Assembly (NCBI GenBank): GCA_965220075.1
Contig: OZ244806.1
Span: 124,001-188,000, forward strand
Direction of reading: 5' to 3'
Length of the DNA stretch: 64,000 nt
Origin: G965220075 sp965220075
GTDB lineage: Bacteria; Chloroflexota; UBA11872
The translations under genes were made by a program, and so were the position numbers. The notes under the pieces are model-generated. The model made no database searches. It had not been told where the DNA came from and saw nothing but the letters and a program-made list of their open reading frames with translations. Shown here in pieces: positions 51,908 to 59,900 of this stretch. Position 1 is the first letter of the stretch; every line of letters begins with the position of its first letter.

Positions 51908-53515
51908 CTACACCTGGTCCGTCACCGCGAGGTGGCGATCCGCAAAGCGCTCCAGCGCTTCGTCCGGCATCCGTAACACCCAGTCCGGCCGCAGCCCGCG
52001 CACGAACTCGCGGTCGTGCGAGACGACGATTAGCGAAGGCTGGCACTCATCCAGGGCGGCCAGCAGCCACTCGCACGTGCGGGCGTCCAGATTGCTGCTG
52101 GGTTCGTCAAGCACGAGCAGGTTGTGCCGCTCGAGCATCAGCTTGGCAATTCCCAAACGCGCCCGCTCGCCGGACGAGAGTGTTCGGACGGGGCGAAACA
52201 CGTGGTCGGGTCCAAACGACAAGCGCGCCAGCACAGCGCGGATCGCGGTCTCGCCTCCCACCACCAGCGGCTCGAGGTGCTCGTAGGCGCTCAGCCGGTC
52301 GCCGTCGCGGTCGAAGCGGTGCGCGAAGTACCCGAGGCTAACGCCGTGCCCCCGACGGACCTCACCCGCGTCCGGCTCGAGACGATCCGCCAGGATGTTG
52401 AGGACAGTCGACTTGCCGGCGCCGTTCACGCCCAGCACGACCAGACGCTGACCCCGCTCGATCTGGAAACCGACCGCCCGCAAGACCTGCCGCGCGTCAA
52501 ATGCCTTGGCGATCCCGTGGGCGCGCAGCGCGACGCGCCCGCTCCTGGGCGCCGGTGGGAAGCGCGCGGCGAGCTCGCGGGACTTGACCGGGGCGTCGAC
52601 GACCTCGGACCGCATGCGCTCAACGCGCCGGTCCAGCACCTTTGCGCGCCGCGCCATCGTCTCGCTGCCACCGCGGTAGCGGTCGGCCAGGACCTGCAAG
52701 CGATCCACGTCCGCCAGCTGCCGGCGGCGGGTCTTGGCCGTCACTTCGCTCCTGCGTTCGGCCCACTTCAAGTAGTCGCTGTGCGTGCCGGTGAATTCCT
52801 CGACGGTGTGGGTTTGCGGATCGAGCTCGAAGACGCGCGAAATCGCGTGATCGAGCAGCCGCAGGTCGTGGGAAACCAGCAGAACGGCGGCGGCGGTTCT
52901 GGCCAGGAACTGCATTAGCCAGCGGGTCCCGTCCTCGTCCAGATGATTCGTCGGCTCGTCCAGCAGCAAGAGGTCGGCGCCTTTCATCAGCACTTGCGCA
53001 ACGGCCAGCCGGGTCCGCTCACCGGCCGAGAGCGACTCCACCGGCTGGTCGAGCTCGACGTATCCGAGGCCCAGTCCGGCAAGGACGGTGGCCGCGCGTG
53101 ACTCGACGCGGTAGCCGCCCTGCGACCGATAGCGCTCTTCCAGCTCGCCATAAGCCTCCACGGCCTGATTGAGCTCGCGGCCGGATGCGGTCGCCAGGCG
53201 GCGCTGGAGCCGCGCAAGCTCGCGGGCCAGCGCGGCGGTGGGGCTCTGCGACACCATCACCTCGCTCACGCTGGCGTCGGATGACGTGTGCGGGGGCAGC
53301 TCCGGTTCCTGCGCGAGATATCCGACGCTATTGGGGCGTCCGACGCGGCCCTGATCGGGCCGGACCTGGCCGGCCGCGATGCGCAGCAACGTGCTCTTGC
53401 CGGCGCCGTTGGGACCGGCCAGGCCGGCCTTCTGTGCGCGGCCCACGTGCAGGGACACGCCGGACAGCACCTGCTGCCCGCCGAAGGCGTAGTGAATGTT
53501 CGTCAGCGCGAGCAT
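51908..53515 (-). CDS. ABC-F family ATPase (ribosome-associated / antibiotic resistance type)
   Basis: 535 residues with two ABC domains and no membrane segment. Walker A GPNGAGKSTLL and GVNGAGKSTVL; signatures SLSAGERTRLAVAQ and TLSSGERARLGIAK; Walker B LLLLDEPTNHLD and LLVLDEPSSNLD. The linker (about residues 240-320) is charged and helical, as in the P-site tRNA interaction motif of ABC-F proteins. These eject antibiotics from, or rescue, ribosomes. The terminator-like hairpin in the leader (53546-53587) suggests inducible control. Confidence 0.92.
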   Translation of the reverse strand: MLALTNIHYAFGGQQVLSGVSLHVGRAQKAGLAGPNGAGKSTLLRIAAGQVRPDQGRVGRPNSVGYLAQEPELPPHTSSDASVSEVMVSQSPTAALARELARLQRRLATASGRELNQAVEAYGELEERYRSQGGYRVESRAATVLAGLGLGYVELDQPVESLSAGERTRLAVAQVLMKGADLLLLDEPTNHLDEDGTRWLMQFLARTAAAVLLVSHDLRLLDHAISRVFELDPQTHTVEEFTGTHSDYLKWAERRSEVTAKTRRRQLADVDRLQVLADRYRGGSETMARRAKVLDRRVERMRSEVVDAPVKSRELAARFPPAPRSGRVALRAHGIAKAFDARQVLRAVGFQIERGQRLVVLGVNGAGKSTVLNILADRLEPDAGEVRRGHGVSLGYFAHRFDRDGDRLSAYEHLEPLVVGGETAIRAVLARLSFGPDHVFRPVRTLSSGERARLGIAKLMLERHNLLVLDEPSSNLDARTCEWLLAALDECQPSLIVVSHDREFVRGLRPDWVLRMPDEALERFADRHLAVTDQV

Positions 53516-53545
53516 CTGGGTATCTCCATTTAGACGTTTGGCAAC

Positions 53546-53587
53546 AAAAAAACCGCGGATCGTTCCTGGGGCGTCCCCGATCCGCGG
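53546..53587 (-). terminator. Intrinsic terminator in the ABC-F leader, putative attenuator
   Basis: On the minus strand CCGCGGATCG pairs with CGATCCGCGG (10-bp perfect stem, loop of about 15 nt with a small GGG/CCC pairing), followed at once by seven T. It ends 30 bp before the ABC-F ATG and points toward it. The next gene upstream is divergent (rsmI at 53852), so no gene is terminated except through read-through into ABC-F. This fits transcription attenuation. Confidence 0.8.
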
Positions 53588-53851
53588 TGGTGCCGCTGTC
53601 GCTCTGTCGTGGCTACGGCGCGGGGCGCACTCCTCCCGTTGTAACGCTTATGTGGGACCGGCGACGCATCCGAGGCGCGGCTGCGCTGATCAACTCAGCC
53701 CAACTCAAGTTAGGAGACATTGCGGTGACATCGTACCGCGATCCAGCGGGCCAGCGGCGATGACCGGCTCCGAATCCAGGGGCTCATCCCGGCCCGCGCT
53801 ACAACGCTCGACGACGTCGAGACGGTGGTGCGGCGCGCGTAGACTCCCAGC
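53588..53851. promoter_or_regulatory. Divergent leader/promoter region of ABC-F and rsmI
   Basis: 264 bp with no convincing gene. On the minus strand, GGGAGGAG abuts a 5-codon GTG frame, which might be a leader peptide but with too short a spacer. A partly matching complement of the terminator arm (GATCGCGG) lies near 53735-53744 and could form an alternative stem. No promoter hexamers can be fixed. Confidence 0.35.
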
Positions 53852-54691
53852 ATGGGCACTCTCTACGTGGTGGCGACGCCGATCGGCAATCTGGAGGATC
53901 TGACCCGGCGCGCCGCCCGCGTGCTGGAAGCCGTGGACGTGGTAGTGGCGGAGGACTCGCGGCGCACGCTCAAGCTGCTCAACCACCTGGGCCTGAGCAA
54001 GAAAATCATCGTCTATCACGCCGACAGTCCGGAAAGCCGCGAGGACGCGATCGTGTCACGCCTGCGGAGCGGGGACGTGGCGCTGGTAAGCGACGCGGGT
54101 ACGCCGGGCATCTCGGACCCGGGTCCGGATCTGATCGGCCGGGCGCGCGCCGAGGGCTTCCAGGTAGTGCCGGTGCCCGGCCCGTCCGCCCTGACCGCCG
54201 CCCTGTCGGTGGTCTCGTTCGCGCGGCAACCGGTCAGCTTCATCGGGTTCCTGCCCGAGCGGCGCGCGCGCCGCGAGCGCCTGGTCGGCAGCGCCAGACA
54301 GCACGCGCGCACGCTGGTGATCTACCTGCCCCCGCATGGCGCGGCCGAGCGCGTGCGGGAATTGCTCGATTGGCTGGGCGACGTTCCAGCCGCGCTCTGC
54401 CGTGAGCTGACCAAGATCCACGAGGACGTGTGGGAAGCCTCGCTGGCCGAGATCGCAGCGGCGCTCAAGGAAGCCGGGGCGCGCGGTGAAATCACCCTGG
54501 TGCTCGACCTGGGCGAGCCGGTGGAGGCGCGTGCGCCCGACCGCGCCGAGCTGGAGTCGGCCGTGGCCGACGCGCTGGCAGAGGGCCTCACGCCATCCCA
54601 GGCGGCCGCGGGCGTAGCGCGCGCCCGCGGCGTGTCCAGAGAGACGGCCTACGGCATCGCCGCCGGGCTTCGCCGCGCGCAGCGCCGCTGA
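53852..54691 (+). CDS. rsmI: 16S rRNA (cytidine(1402)-2'-O)-methyltransferase
   Basis: 279 residues. TLYVVATPIGNLEDLTRRA is the classic start; VVAEDSRRTLKLLNHLG, LVSDAGTPGISDPG and FIGFLPERR follow. A tetrapyrrole-methylase fold enzyme using SAM to methylate C1402 of 16S rRNA. A C-terminal helical extension (LTPSQAAAGVARARGVSRE) looks like the HTH-type tail found in many RsmI proteins. Followed by metG. Confidence 0.96.
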   Translation: MGTLYVVATPIGNLEDLTRRAARVLEAVDVVVAEDSRRTLKLLNHLGLSKKIIVYHADSPESREDAIVSRLRSGDVALVSDAGTPGISDPGPDLIGRARAEGFQVVPVPGPSALTAALSVVSFARQPVSFIGFLPERRARRERLVGSARQHARTLVIYLPPHGAAERVRELLDWLGDVPAALCRELTKIHEDVWEASLAEIAAALKEAGARGEITLVLDLGEPVEARAPDRAELESAVADALAEGLTPSQAAAGVARARGVSRETAYGIAAGLRRAQRR

Positions 54692-54716
54692 AACGCAGAC
54701 GCGGGGGACGCCTGTA

Positions 54717-54722
54717 CTAGAA
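54717..54722 (+). promoter_or_regulatory. Possible -10 box (TAGAAT) before metG
   Basis: TAGAAT lies 32 bp before the metG GTG in the 63-bp gap after rsmI. There is no good -35, so this is tentative. Confidence 0.3.
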
Positions 54723-54754
54723 TCGCGCCGCCGTCGGACTCCCCCCGACCTGTC

Positions 54755-56287
54755 GTGGCCAAGTACTTCCTAACCACCGCAATCCCGTACGCAAGCGGCG
54801 AGCCGCACGTGGGCCACGCGTTCGAGATGATCGCGGCGGACGCTTACGCGCGCTTCAAGCGCCTGCGGGGCGTGGAGACCCTGTTGCTCGGCGGGCTGGA
54901 CGAGAACAGCCAGCGCGTGAGCCGCCAGGCGGAGGCGCAGGGGCTCGACACGCGCACGTTCGTGGAACGCACCGCACTGCTCTATACCTCGGCTTGGAAG
55001 AGCGTGGACGTGGAGTTCGACGACTTCGTGCAGACCACGCAGGCGCGGCATCACGCGGCTGTGACGGAGTTCTATCGACGGGTCGCCGCGAACGGGGACG
55101 TCTACAAAGGCACTTACGAGGGCTGGTACTGCGTGGCCTGCGAGGCGTTCTACCTGGGGGACGAGCTGGGGGAAGGACTCTGCCCGGTCCACCACACCAA
55201 GCCGGAGTGGGTGGCCGAGGACAACTACTTCTTCAGGCTGTCGAGATACCAGGAGCGGCTCGAACGGCTATATGCGGAGCGCCCGGACTTCGTGATCCCG
55301 GCCACCCGGCGCAACGAGGTAGTCGGTTTCGTGAGGCAGGGACTGCGGGACTTCAGCATCTCGCGCGCGACGGTCAAGTGGGGCATCCCGCTGCCCGACG
55401 ACCCCGAGCACGTGATCTACGTGTGGTTCGACGCGCTGATCAACTACATAACCGGCGTGGGGTTCGGTCAAAACGGCGCAGGAGACAGCTTTGCCGAGTG
55501 GTGGCCGGCCGACGCGCACGTGATCGGCAAGGACATCGTGCGCTTTCACGCCGTCTACTGGCCCGCCATGCTGATGGCCGCGGGCCTGGAGTTGCCGCGG
55601 CAGGTCGTGGTGCACGGCTGGGTCGGTTTTGAAGGCGAGGAGCTAAGCCAGAGCGGCGGGCGCGTGGTGCGGCCCGCCGAGGTGAATGCGCGGTTCGGCT
55701 CCGATGCCCTGCGCTACTACCTGCTGCGCGAGGTGCCTTTCGACCGCGACGGCGACTTCACCTGGGAGGGCCTGGCGCGGCGCTACCAGGACGATCTGGG
55801 CAACGATCTCGGCAATCTGGTGCTGCGCCTAACGTCGATGCTGCAGCGCTACTTCGAGGGCAGGGCGCCCGGCGCCGACGAGCCTACGGAGGTGGAGTTT
55901 GAGCTGCACGCGGCGGCGGACGCGGCCTGGACGCGCGCCGGGGACCATCTGGTCAACTGGCGGTTCCACCAGGCGCTTATCGCCGTCTGGGAGCTGGTGA
56001 CCGCCGTCAATCAGTACGTCGACCGCACGGAGCCGTGGCGCCTGGCCAGGGACAGCGCCAAGCGCGGGAGGTTGGCCACCGCGCTCATCACGGCGCTGGA
56101 AGCCGTGCGCCAGATCGCGCTGATGATCGGCCCGGTAATGCCCCGCACCTCGATAGCCATCCACGCACAGCTTGGCCTTGCACCGCCTAAGCCGGGCGAT
56201 TGGGAAGCGCGCGAGTGGAACAGCCTCTCCCCCGGTCACGCGGTGCCGGGCGGACCGGCGCTATTTCCCCGAATCGAGAGCAAATAA
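54755..56287 (+). CDS. metG: Methionyl-tRNA synthetase with degenerate KMSKS motif
   Basis: 510 residues, GTG start. Class I core: PYASGEPHVGHAFEM (HIGH motif as HVGH), zinc knuckle YCVACEAFYLGDELGEG then CPVHHTKPEWV, and EDNYFFRLSRYQERL. The lid loop, normally KMSKS, is ELSQS at residues 296-300, so both lysines are lost. GGLDENSQ stands where G[TC]DEHGQ is usual. The rest of the stem-contact and anticodon-binding domains looks intact (DALRYYLLREVPFDRDGDF). No C-terminal dimerisation domain. The enzyme charges tRNA-Met; catalytic competence of this form is a question. Confidence 0.92.
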   Translation: MAKYFLTTAIPYASGEPHVGHAFEMIAADAYARFKRLRGVETLLLGGLDENSQRVSRQAEAQGLDTRTFVERTALLYTSAWKSVDVEFDDFVQTTQARHHAAVTEFYRRVAANGDVYKGTYEGWYCVACEAFYLGDELGEGLCPVHHTKPEWVAEDNYFFRLSRYQERLERLYAERPDFVIPATRRNEVVGFVRQGLRDFSISRATVKWGIPLPDDPEHVIYVWFDALINYITGVGFGQNGAGDSFAEWWPADAHVIGKDIVRFHAVYWPAMLMAAGLELPRQVVVHGWVGFEGEELSQSGGRVVRPAEVNARFGSDALRYYLLREVPFDRDGDFTWEGLARRYQDDLGNDLGNLVLRLTSMLQRYFEGRAPGADEPTEVEFELHAAADAAWTRAGDHLVNWRFHQALIAVWELVTAVNQYVDRTEPWRLARDSAKRGRLATALITALEAVRQIALMIGPVMPRTSIAIHAQLGLAPPKPGDWEAREWNSLSPGHAVPGGPALFPRIESK

Positions 56288-57051
56288 GCGCGCTCTTCGA
56301 TACTCACGCGCATCTGGCGGATGCCGCGTTCGAGGGCGATCTCGAGGCCGTGGAAGCCCGCGCCACGGACGCCCAAGTCAGGCACGTGCTGGTGGCGGCC
56401 ACGGACCTGGCCTCGGCGCGGCGCGGGACCGAACTGGCTGAGCGATACCCGGGCTGGGGCGCCGCGGTGGGCGTGCACCCGCACGATTGCGCGGACTTCG
56501 ACCGCGCGACCAGCGCGCAACTGCGCGAGCTGGCGGCGCATCCAAAGGCGGCGGCGATTGGCGAGACCGGTCTCGACTTCCATCGCCAGCGTCAGCCGCG
56601 CGATCAGCAGGAACGTGCTTTTCGGGCCCAGATCGAGCTCGCCCTGGAGCTCGATCTTCCGCTGGTGGTGCACTCGCGCGAGTCGCTGGATAGGATCGGC
56701 GCGGTGCTGGAGGGTTATCCCGACCTGCGGGGCGTGATGCACAGCTTCACGGGGACAGCGGAGGAAGCCGAGCGATTCGTGGCGCTGGGCATGCACATCT
56801 CGATCTCGGGAATCGTGACGTTTCGCAACGCCGCGCAGGTTCGCGCCACCGCGGCTTCGGTGGCCGCCGAGCGCCTGCTGCTGGAGACTGACGCGCCTTT
56901 TCTGTCCCCGCATCCGCGCCGCGGGCGCCGCAACGAACCGGCGCACCTGCCGTACACGGCCGACGCGGTGGCAAGCGCCCGCGGCGTCTCGGTAACCTCG
57001 CTTTCGGAGGTCACGACCCGCAACGCACGGATTCTCTTCGGTGCCTTCTGA
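56284..57051 (+). CDS. tatD: TatD family DNase / metal-dependent hydrolase
   Basis: About 255 residues. The family start LFDTHAHLADAAF supplies the HxH; GETGLDFHRQ holds the metal Glu, VVHSRES and MHSFTG the further His, and LETDAPFLSPHP the last Asp. Usual starts lie only far upstream within metG (ATG 56200, GTG 56215). ATA at 56284 overlaps the metG stop as ATAA and would give M-S-A-L-F-D-T-H, the normal TatD N-terminus; hence the chosen start. Function: 3'-5' exonuclease or deacylase-like hydrolase. Confidence 0.9.
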   Translation: MSALFDTHAHLADAAFEGDLEAVEARATDAQVRHVLVAATDLASARRGTELAERYPGWGAAVGVHPHDCADFDRATSAQLRELAAHPKAAAIGETGLDFHRQRQPRDQQERAFRAQIELALELDLPLVVHSRESLDRIGAVLEGYPDLRGVMHSFTGTAEEAERFVALGMHISISGIVTFRNAAQVRATAASVAAERLLLETDAPFLSPHPRRGRRNEPAHLPYTADAVASARGVSVTSLSEVTTRNARILFGAF

Positions 57052-58051
57052 TTCCGCGCCGCCCGCCCGCGCCGGGCGCGAGCTGAACGACATTCTGGCG
57101 GGCATTCGCCCGGAGTTGCACGGCGTCGAAGAGCTCCTCGGCAGGGTGGCCGAGATACCGGATATACCGCTGCTGGGGAGCGTGCTGGGGGCGGTCCTGG
57201 CGGGTCCGGCCAAGCGCTTGCGGCCCGCGCTGGCGCTGCTGTCGTGCGACCTCCTGGGCGCCAGGGGGCACGGTCCGCGCACGCTGGCCGCCGCCACGGA
57301 GGTCCTGCACTCCGCCACGCTCGTGCACGACGACATAGTGGACGCCTCCGACTCGCGGCGCGGCCGGCCGGCGATCCACGTGACCTGGTCGGGCAAGGTC
57401 GCGGTGCTGGCGGGAGACTACCTGTTCGCGACGGCCGCCGCGCTGGTGGCCGAGCTAGATCGGCCCAGGATCGTGCGGATGTTCGCGGACACGATTCACC
57501 GCATGTCGCGCAGCGAGTTCGTCTCGCCCGCATACGGACGGGACGCAGCCGCCGCGCGCGATCAATACCTGACGAAGATCGGCGCGAAGACCGCCTCGCT
57601 GTTCGCTCTGGCCACCGGCGCCGCGGGCGAGCTGGCCGGGGCCAAAGACGGTTGGGGCAGCGCGCTGCAAACGTTCGGCTGGAGCCTGGGGATGTCGTTT
57701 CAAATCACCGACGACATCCTGGACGTGAGCGGCGAGAGCGGCTCGACGGGCAAACCGGTGGGAGGGGACCTGCGCGAGGGTGTGCTCACGCTGCCGGTCA
57801 TCCTCTATCTCAGCTCCACCCCGCACGGGGATGACGCGGTGCGGCGCGTGGTGGCCGGTGACGCGCGCGGCGACGAAGACGTGGCGGCGGCGCTGCGGCT
57901 CGTGCGCGAGTCCGGCGCGGTCCATGAAGCGCAGCGCGTGGCGGCCGATTACGCCGCGGACTCCAGGCGCGCGTTGCAAGAGCTGCCGGACGGGCCGGCG
58001 CGCACAGCCATGGACGAGCTGGCGGCCCACGCGGCCCAGCGCAGCAGCTGA
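57041..58051 (+). CDS. Polyprenyl diphosphate synthase (trans type)
   Basis: 336 residues, GTG start inside the tatD end. The first Asp-rich motif is LVHDDIVDASDSRRG, the second FQITDDILDVSG, with GPAKRLRPALALL upstream for diphosphate binding and GKPVGGDLREG after. The absence of bulky residues before the first motif suggests a long-chain product, such as the side chain of menaquinone. The next gene, a MenG/UbiE methyltransferase, supports that. Confidence 0.92.
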   Translation: MPSDSAPPARAGRELNDILAGIRPELHGVEELLGRVAEIPDIPLLGSVLGAVLAGPAKRLRPALALLSCDLLGARGHGPRTLAAATEVLHSATLVHDDIVDASDSRRGRPAIHVTWSGKVAVLAGDYLFATAAALVAELDRPRIVRMFADTIHRMSRSEFVSPAYGRDAAAARDQYLTKIGAKTASLFALATGAAGELAGAKDGWGSALQTFGWSLGMSFQITDDILDVSGESGSTGKPVGGDLREGVLTLPVILYLSSTPHGDDAVRRVVAGDARGDEDVAAALRLVRESGAVHEAQRVAADYAADSRRALQELPDGPARTAMDELAAHAAQRSS

Positions 58052-58129
58052 CGCAGGGTGTTGGCCGCCCGCCGGGAGTAGCCGGCGGCGCGGGCGCCGA
58101 GCGTCACAGCGTCCAGGCGATAATGAAGC

Positions 58130-58846
58130 ATGGCGAAATCCGCTTGGGTGCGGCCGATGTTCGACGCGATCGCGCCTCGCTACGACCTGCTCAATCGCCT
58201 GATCAGTCTGGGCATGGACCGCGGCTGGCGGCGGCGGGCGGTGGATATGGCCCTAGTCGAGCAGCCGCGGGTAGTCGTGGACATCGGCGCCGGCACGGGT
58301 GACCTGGCCCGCGAGATCTTGGGTAGGGAGAACACCGGGGTGCGCGTCGTGGCGCTCGACTTCGCGCCCGCAATGCTGCGCATCGGTCAGGAACGCCTGC
58401 GCGGCCGCGACCTGGAACAGCGGATGTGGCCGGCTCTGGGCGATGCTCTCAACACACCCTTGGCGGACGGCTGCGCCGACGCGCTGGTGAGCGCGTTCGT
58501 GATGCGCAATCTGGACAGCCTGGAATGCGCCTGGCGCGAGTTCGCGCGCATCCTGCGACCCGGCGGCCGGCTGGCCGTGCTGGAGATGTCCGCCGCCCGT
58601 CTGCCGCTGTTCAGGCGGGTATTCCGGCTCTACTTCCACCGCTGGGTGCCGTGGCTGGGGCGGCGGGTGAGCGGCCACCCCAGCGCCTACGGGTGGCTGC
58701 CGCGCTCGGTGGACGAGTTCCCCGACCCGGCGGTCATCGCGGATCAGCTGCGCAGGGCGGGATTCGTGGACGTGAGCGTGAGCCGCATGGCACTGGGCAC
58801 CGTGGCCCTGCACGCCGCGCGTCGGGCCGACGCTTCGCATGCGTGA
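58130..58846 (+). CDS. menG: Demethylmenaquinone methyltransferase (MenG/UbiE)
   Basis: 238 residues. FDAIAPRYDLLNRLISLGMD is the UbiE signature start, VVDIGAGTGDLAREIL the SAM motif and SAFVMRNLDSLECAWREFAR with RILRPGGRLAVLEMS the other class hallmarks. It methylates the quinone ring in the last step of menaquinone (or ubiquinone) synthesis. It lies 78 bp after the prenyl synthase, and its end overlaps the FemX-like gene. Confidence 0.93.
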   Translation: MAKSAWVRPMFDAIAPRYDLLNRLISLGMDRGWRRRAVDMALVEQPRVVVDIGAGTGDLAREILGRENTGVRVVALDFAPAMLRIGQERLRGRDLEQRMWPALGDALNTPLADGCADALVSAFVMRNLDSLECAWREFARILRPGGRLAVLEMSAARLPLFRRVFRLYFHRWVPWLGRRVSGHPSAYGWLPRSVDEFPDPAVIADQLRRAGFVDVSVSRMALGTVALHAARRADASHA

Positions 58847-59900
58847 CGCTCCGGCCGCTCGGGAGATCACCGACCCGCAGGTCTGGGATCGCTTCGCGGC
58901 GGCCCATCCGCGCGGAGAGTTCCTGCAATCGTGGCGCTGGGGCGAACTCAAGTCACGCTACGGCTGGCGCCCCGTGCGGCTCGCGCTGGAATCGAACGGC
59001 GCCATCGTGGCCGGCGTGCAGATGCTGGTAAGAACGCGCCGCGTGAGCAGGATGCTGCCGGCCGCGGGCGTGGCCTACGTGCCGCGCGGACCGCTGGCCG
59101 CCAGCCCCGACCAGGCCGACCGGCTGATAGCGGCCGCAACCGATGAGGCGCGCCGGGCCGGGGCCTCCTTTCTGCGGGTCGAGCCGCCCGCGTCGCCCGC
59201 GAGCGGCTGGGCACCGGAGGGGTTTCGTCGAGCGCCGCAGTTCGTGCAGATACCGCGTACGGCGGTGGTCGACATCGCGCCCGACGAGTCGTCGATCCTG
59301 GGCGGCTTCAAGCCAAAGATGCGCTACAACATCCGGCTGGCCGGCCGGCGGGGCATAAAGATCGACCAAGCCACAGACGCGGCCGACCTGGAAGATTTCT
59401 ACCGGCTTACCCAGATCACCGCGCGGCGCGAGCGATTCGCGGTCCACGCGCGCGATTACTACCGCGACATATGGCGGACGTTCGCCCCCGAGCACGGTGC
59501 TCTGCTAATCGCGCGGTTCGACGGCGAGCCCGTGGCCGCTCTGCTCAGCGTGGCGTTCGGCGGCCGCGCCGTCTACCTGTTCGGCGCCTCGTCCAACCGG
59601 CATCGCGAGCACATGGCGCCGCACGCTTTGCAGTGGGCGGCCATGCGCTGGGCCAGGGCGCGGGGCTGCCGCAAGTACGATCTTTGGGGCGCCGCCGCCG
59701 CAACCGACGCCGGTGACCCCATGGCCGGAGTGCATCGTTTCAAGCTGGGTTTCAATCCCGCCATTGTCGAGTATCCGGGCGCATTCGACCTTCCCCTTCA
59801 GCGCGTGCGGGCGTGGGCACTGACCCATGGGTTCCTGCGCACCCGCGAGGTCCTGAACCGCTGGCGCGGCCGGCCGGTGCGGTCCACTCCGCCCGGATGA
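58839..59900 (+). CDS. FemX/FemAB-like aminoacyltransferase
   Basis: 353 residues with two GNAT-like halves. GEFLQSWRWGELKSRYGW, FKPKMRYNIRLAGRRGI and GCRKYDLWGAAAATDAGDP with GVHRFKLGFNP are characteristic of FemAB/FemX peptidyltransferases, which add amino acids from aminoacyl-tRNA to the murein stem peptide. Followed with ATGA overlap by murE, which supports a murein role. No signal peptide. Confidence 0.9.
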   Translation: MRDAPAAREITDPQVWDRFAAAHPRGEFLQSWRWGELKSRYGWRPVRLALESNGAIVAGVQMLVRTRRVSRMLPAAGVAYVPRGPLAASPDQADRLIAAATDEARRAGASFLRVEPPASPASGWAPEGFRRAPQFVQIPRTAVVDIAPDESSILGGFKPKMRYNIRLAGRRGIKIDQATDAADLEDFYRLTQITARRERFAVHARDYYRDIWRTFAPEHGALLIARFDGEPVAALLSVAFGGRAVYLFGASSNRHREHMAPHALQWAAMRWARARGCRKYDLWGAAAATDAGDPMAGVHRFKLGFNPAIVEYPGAFDLPLQRVRAWALTHGFLRTREVLNRWRGRPVRSTPPG

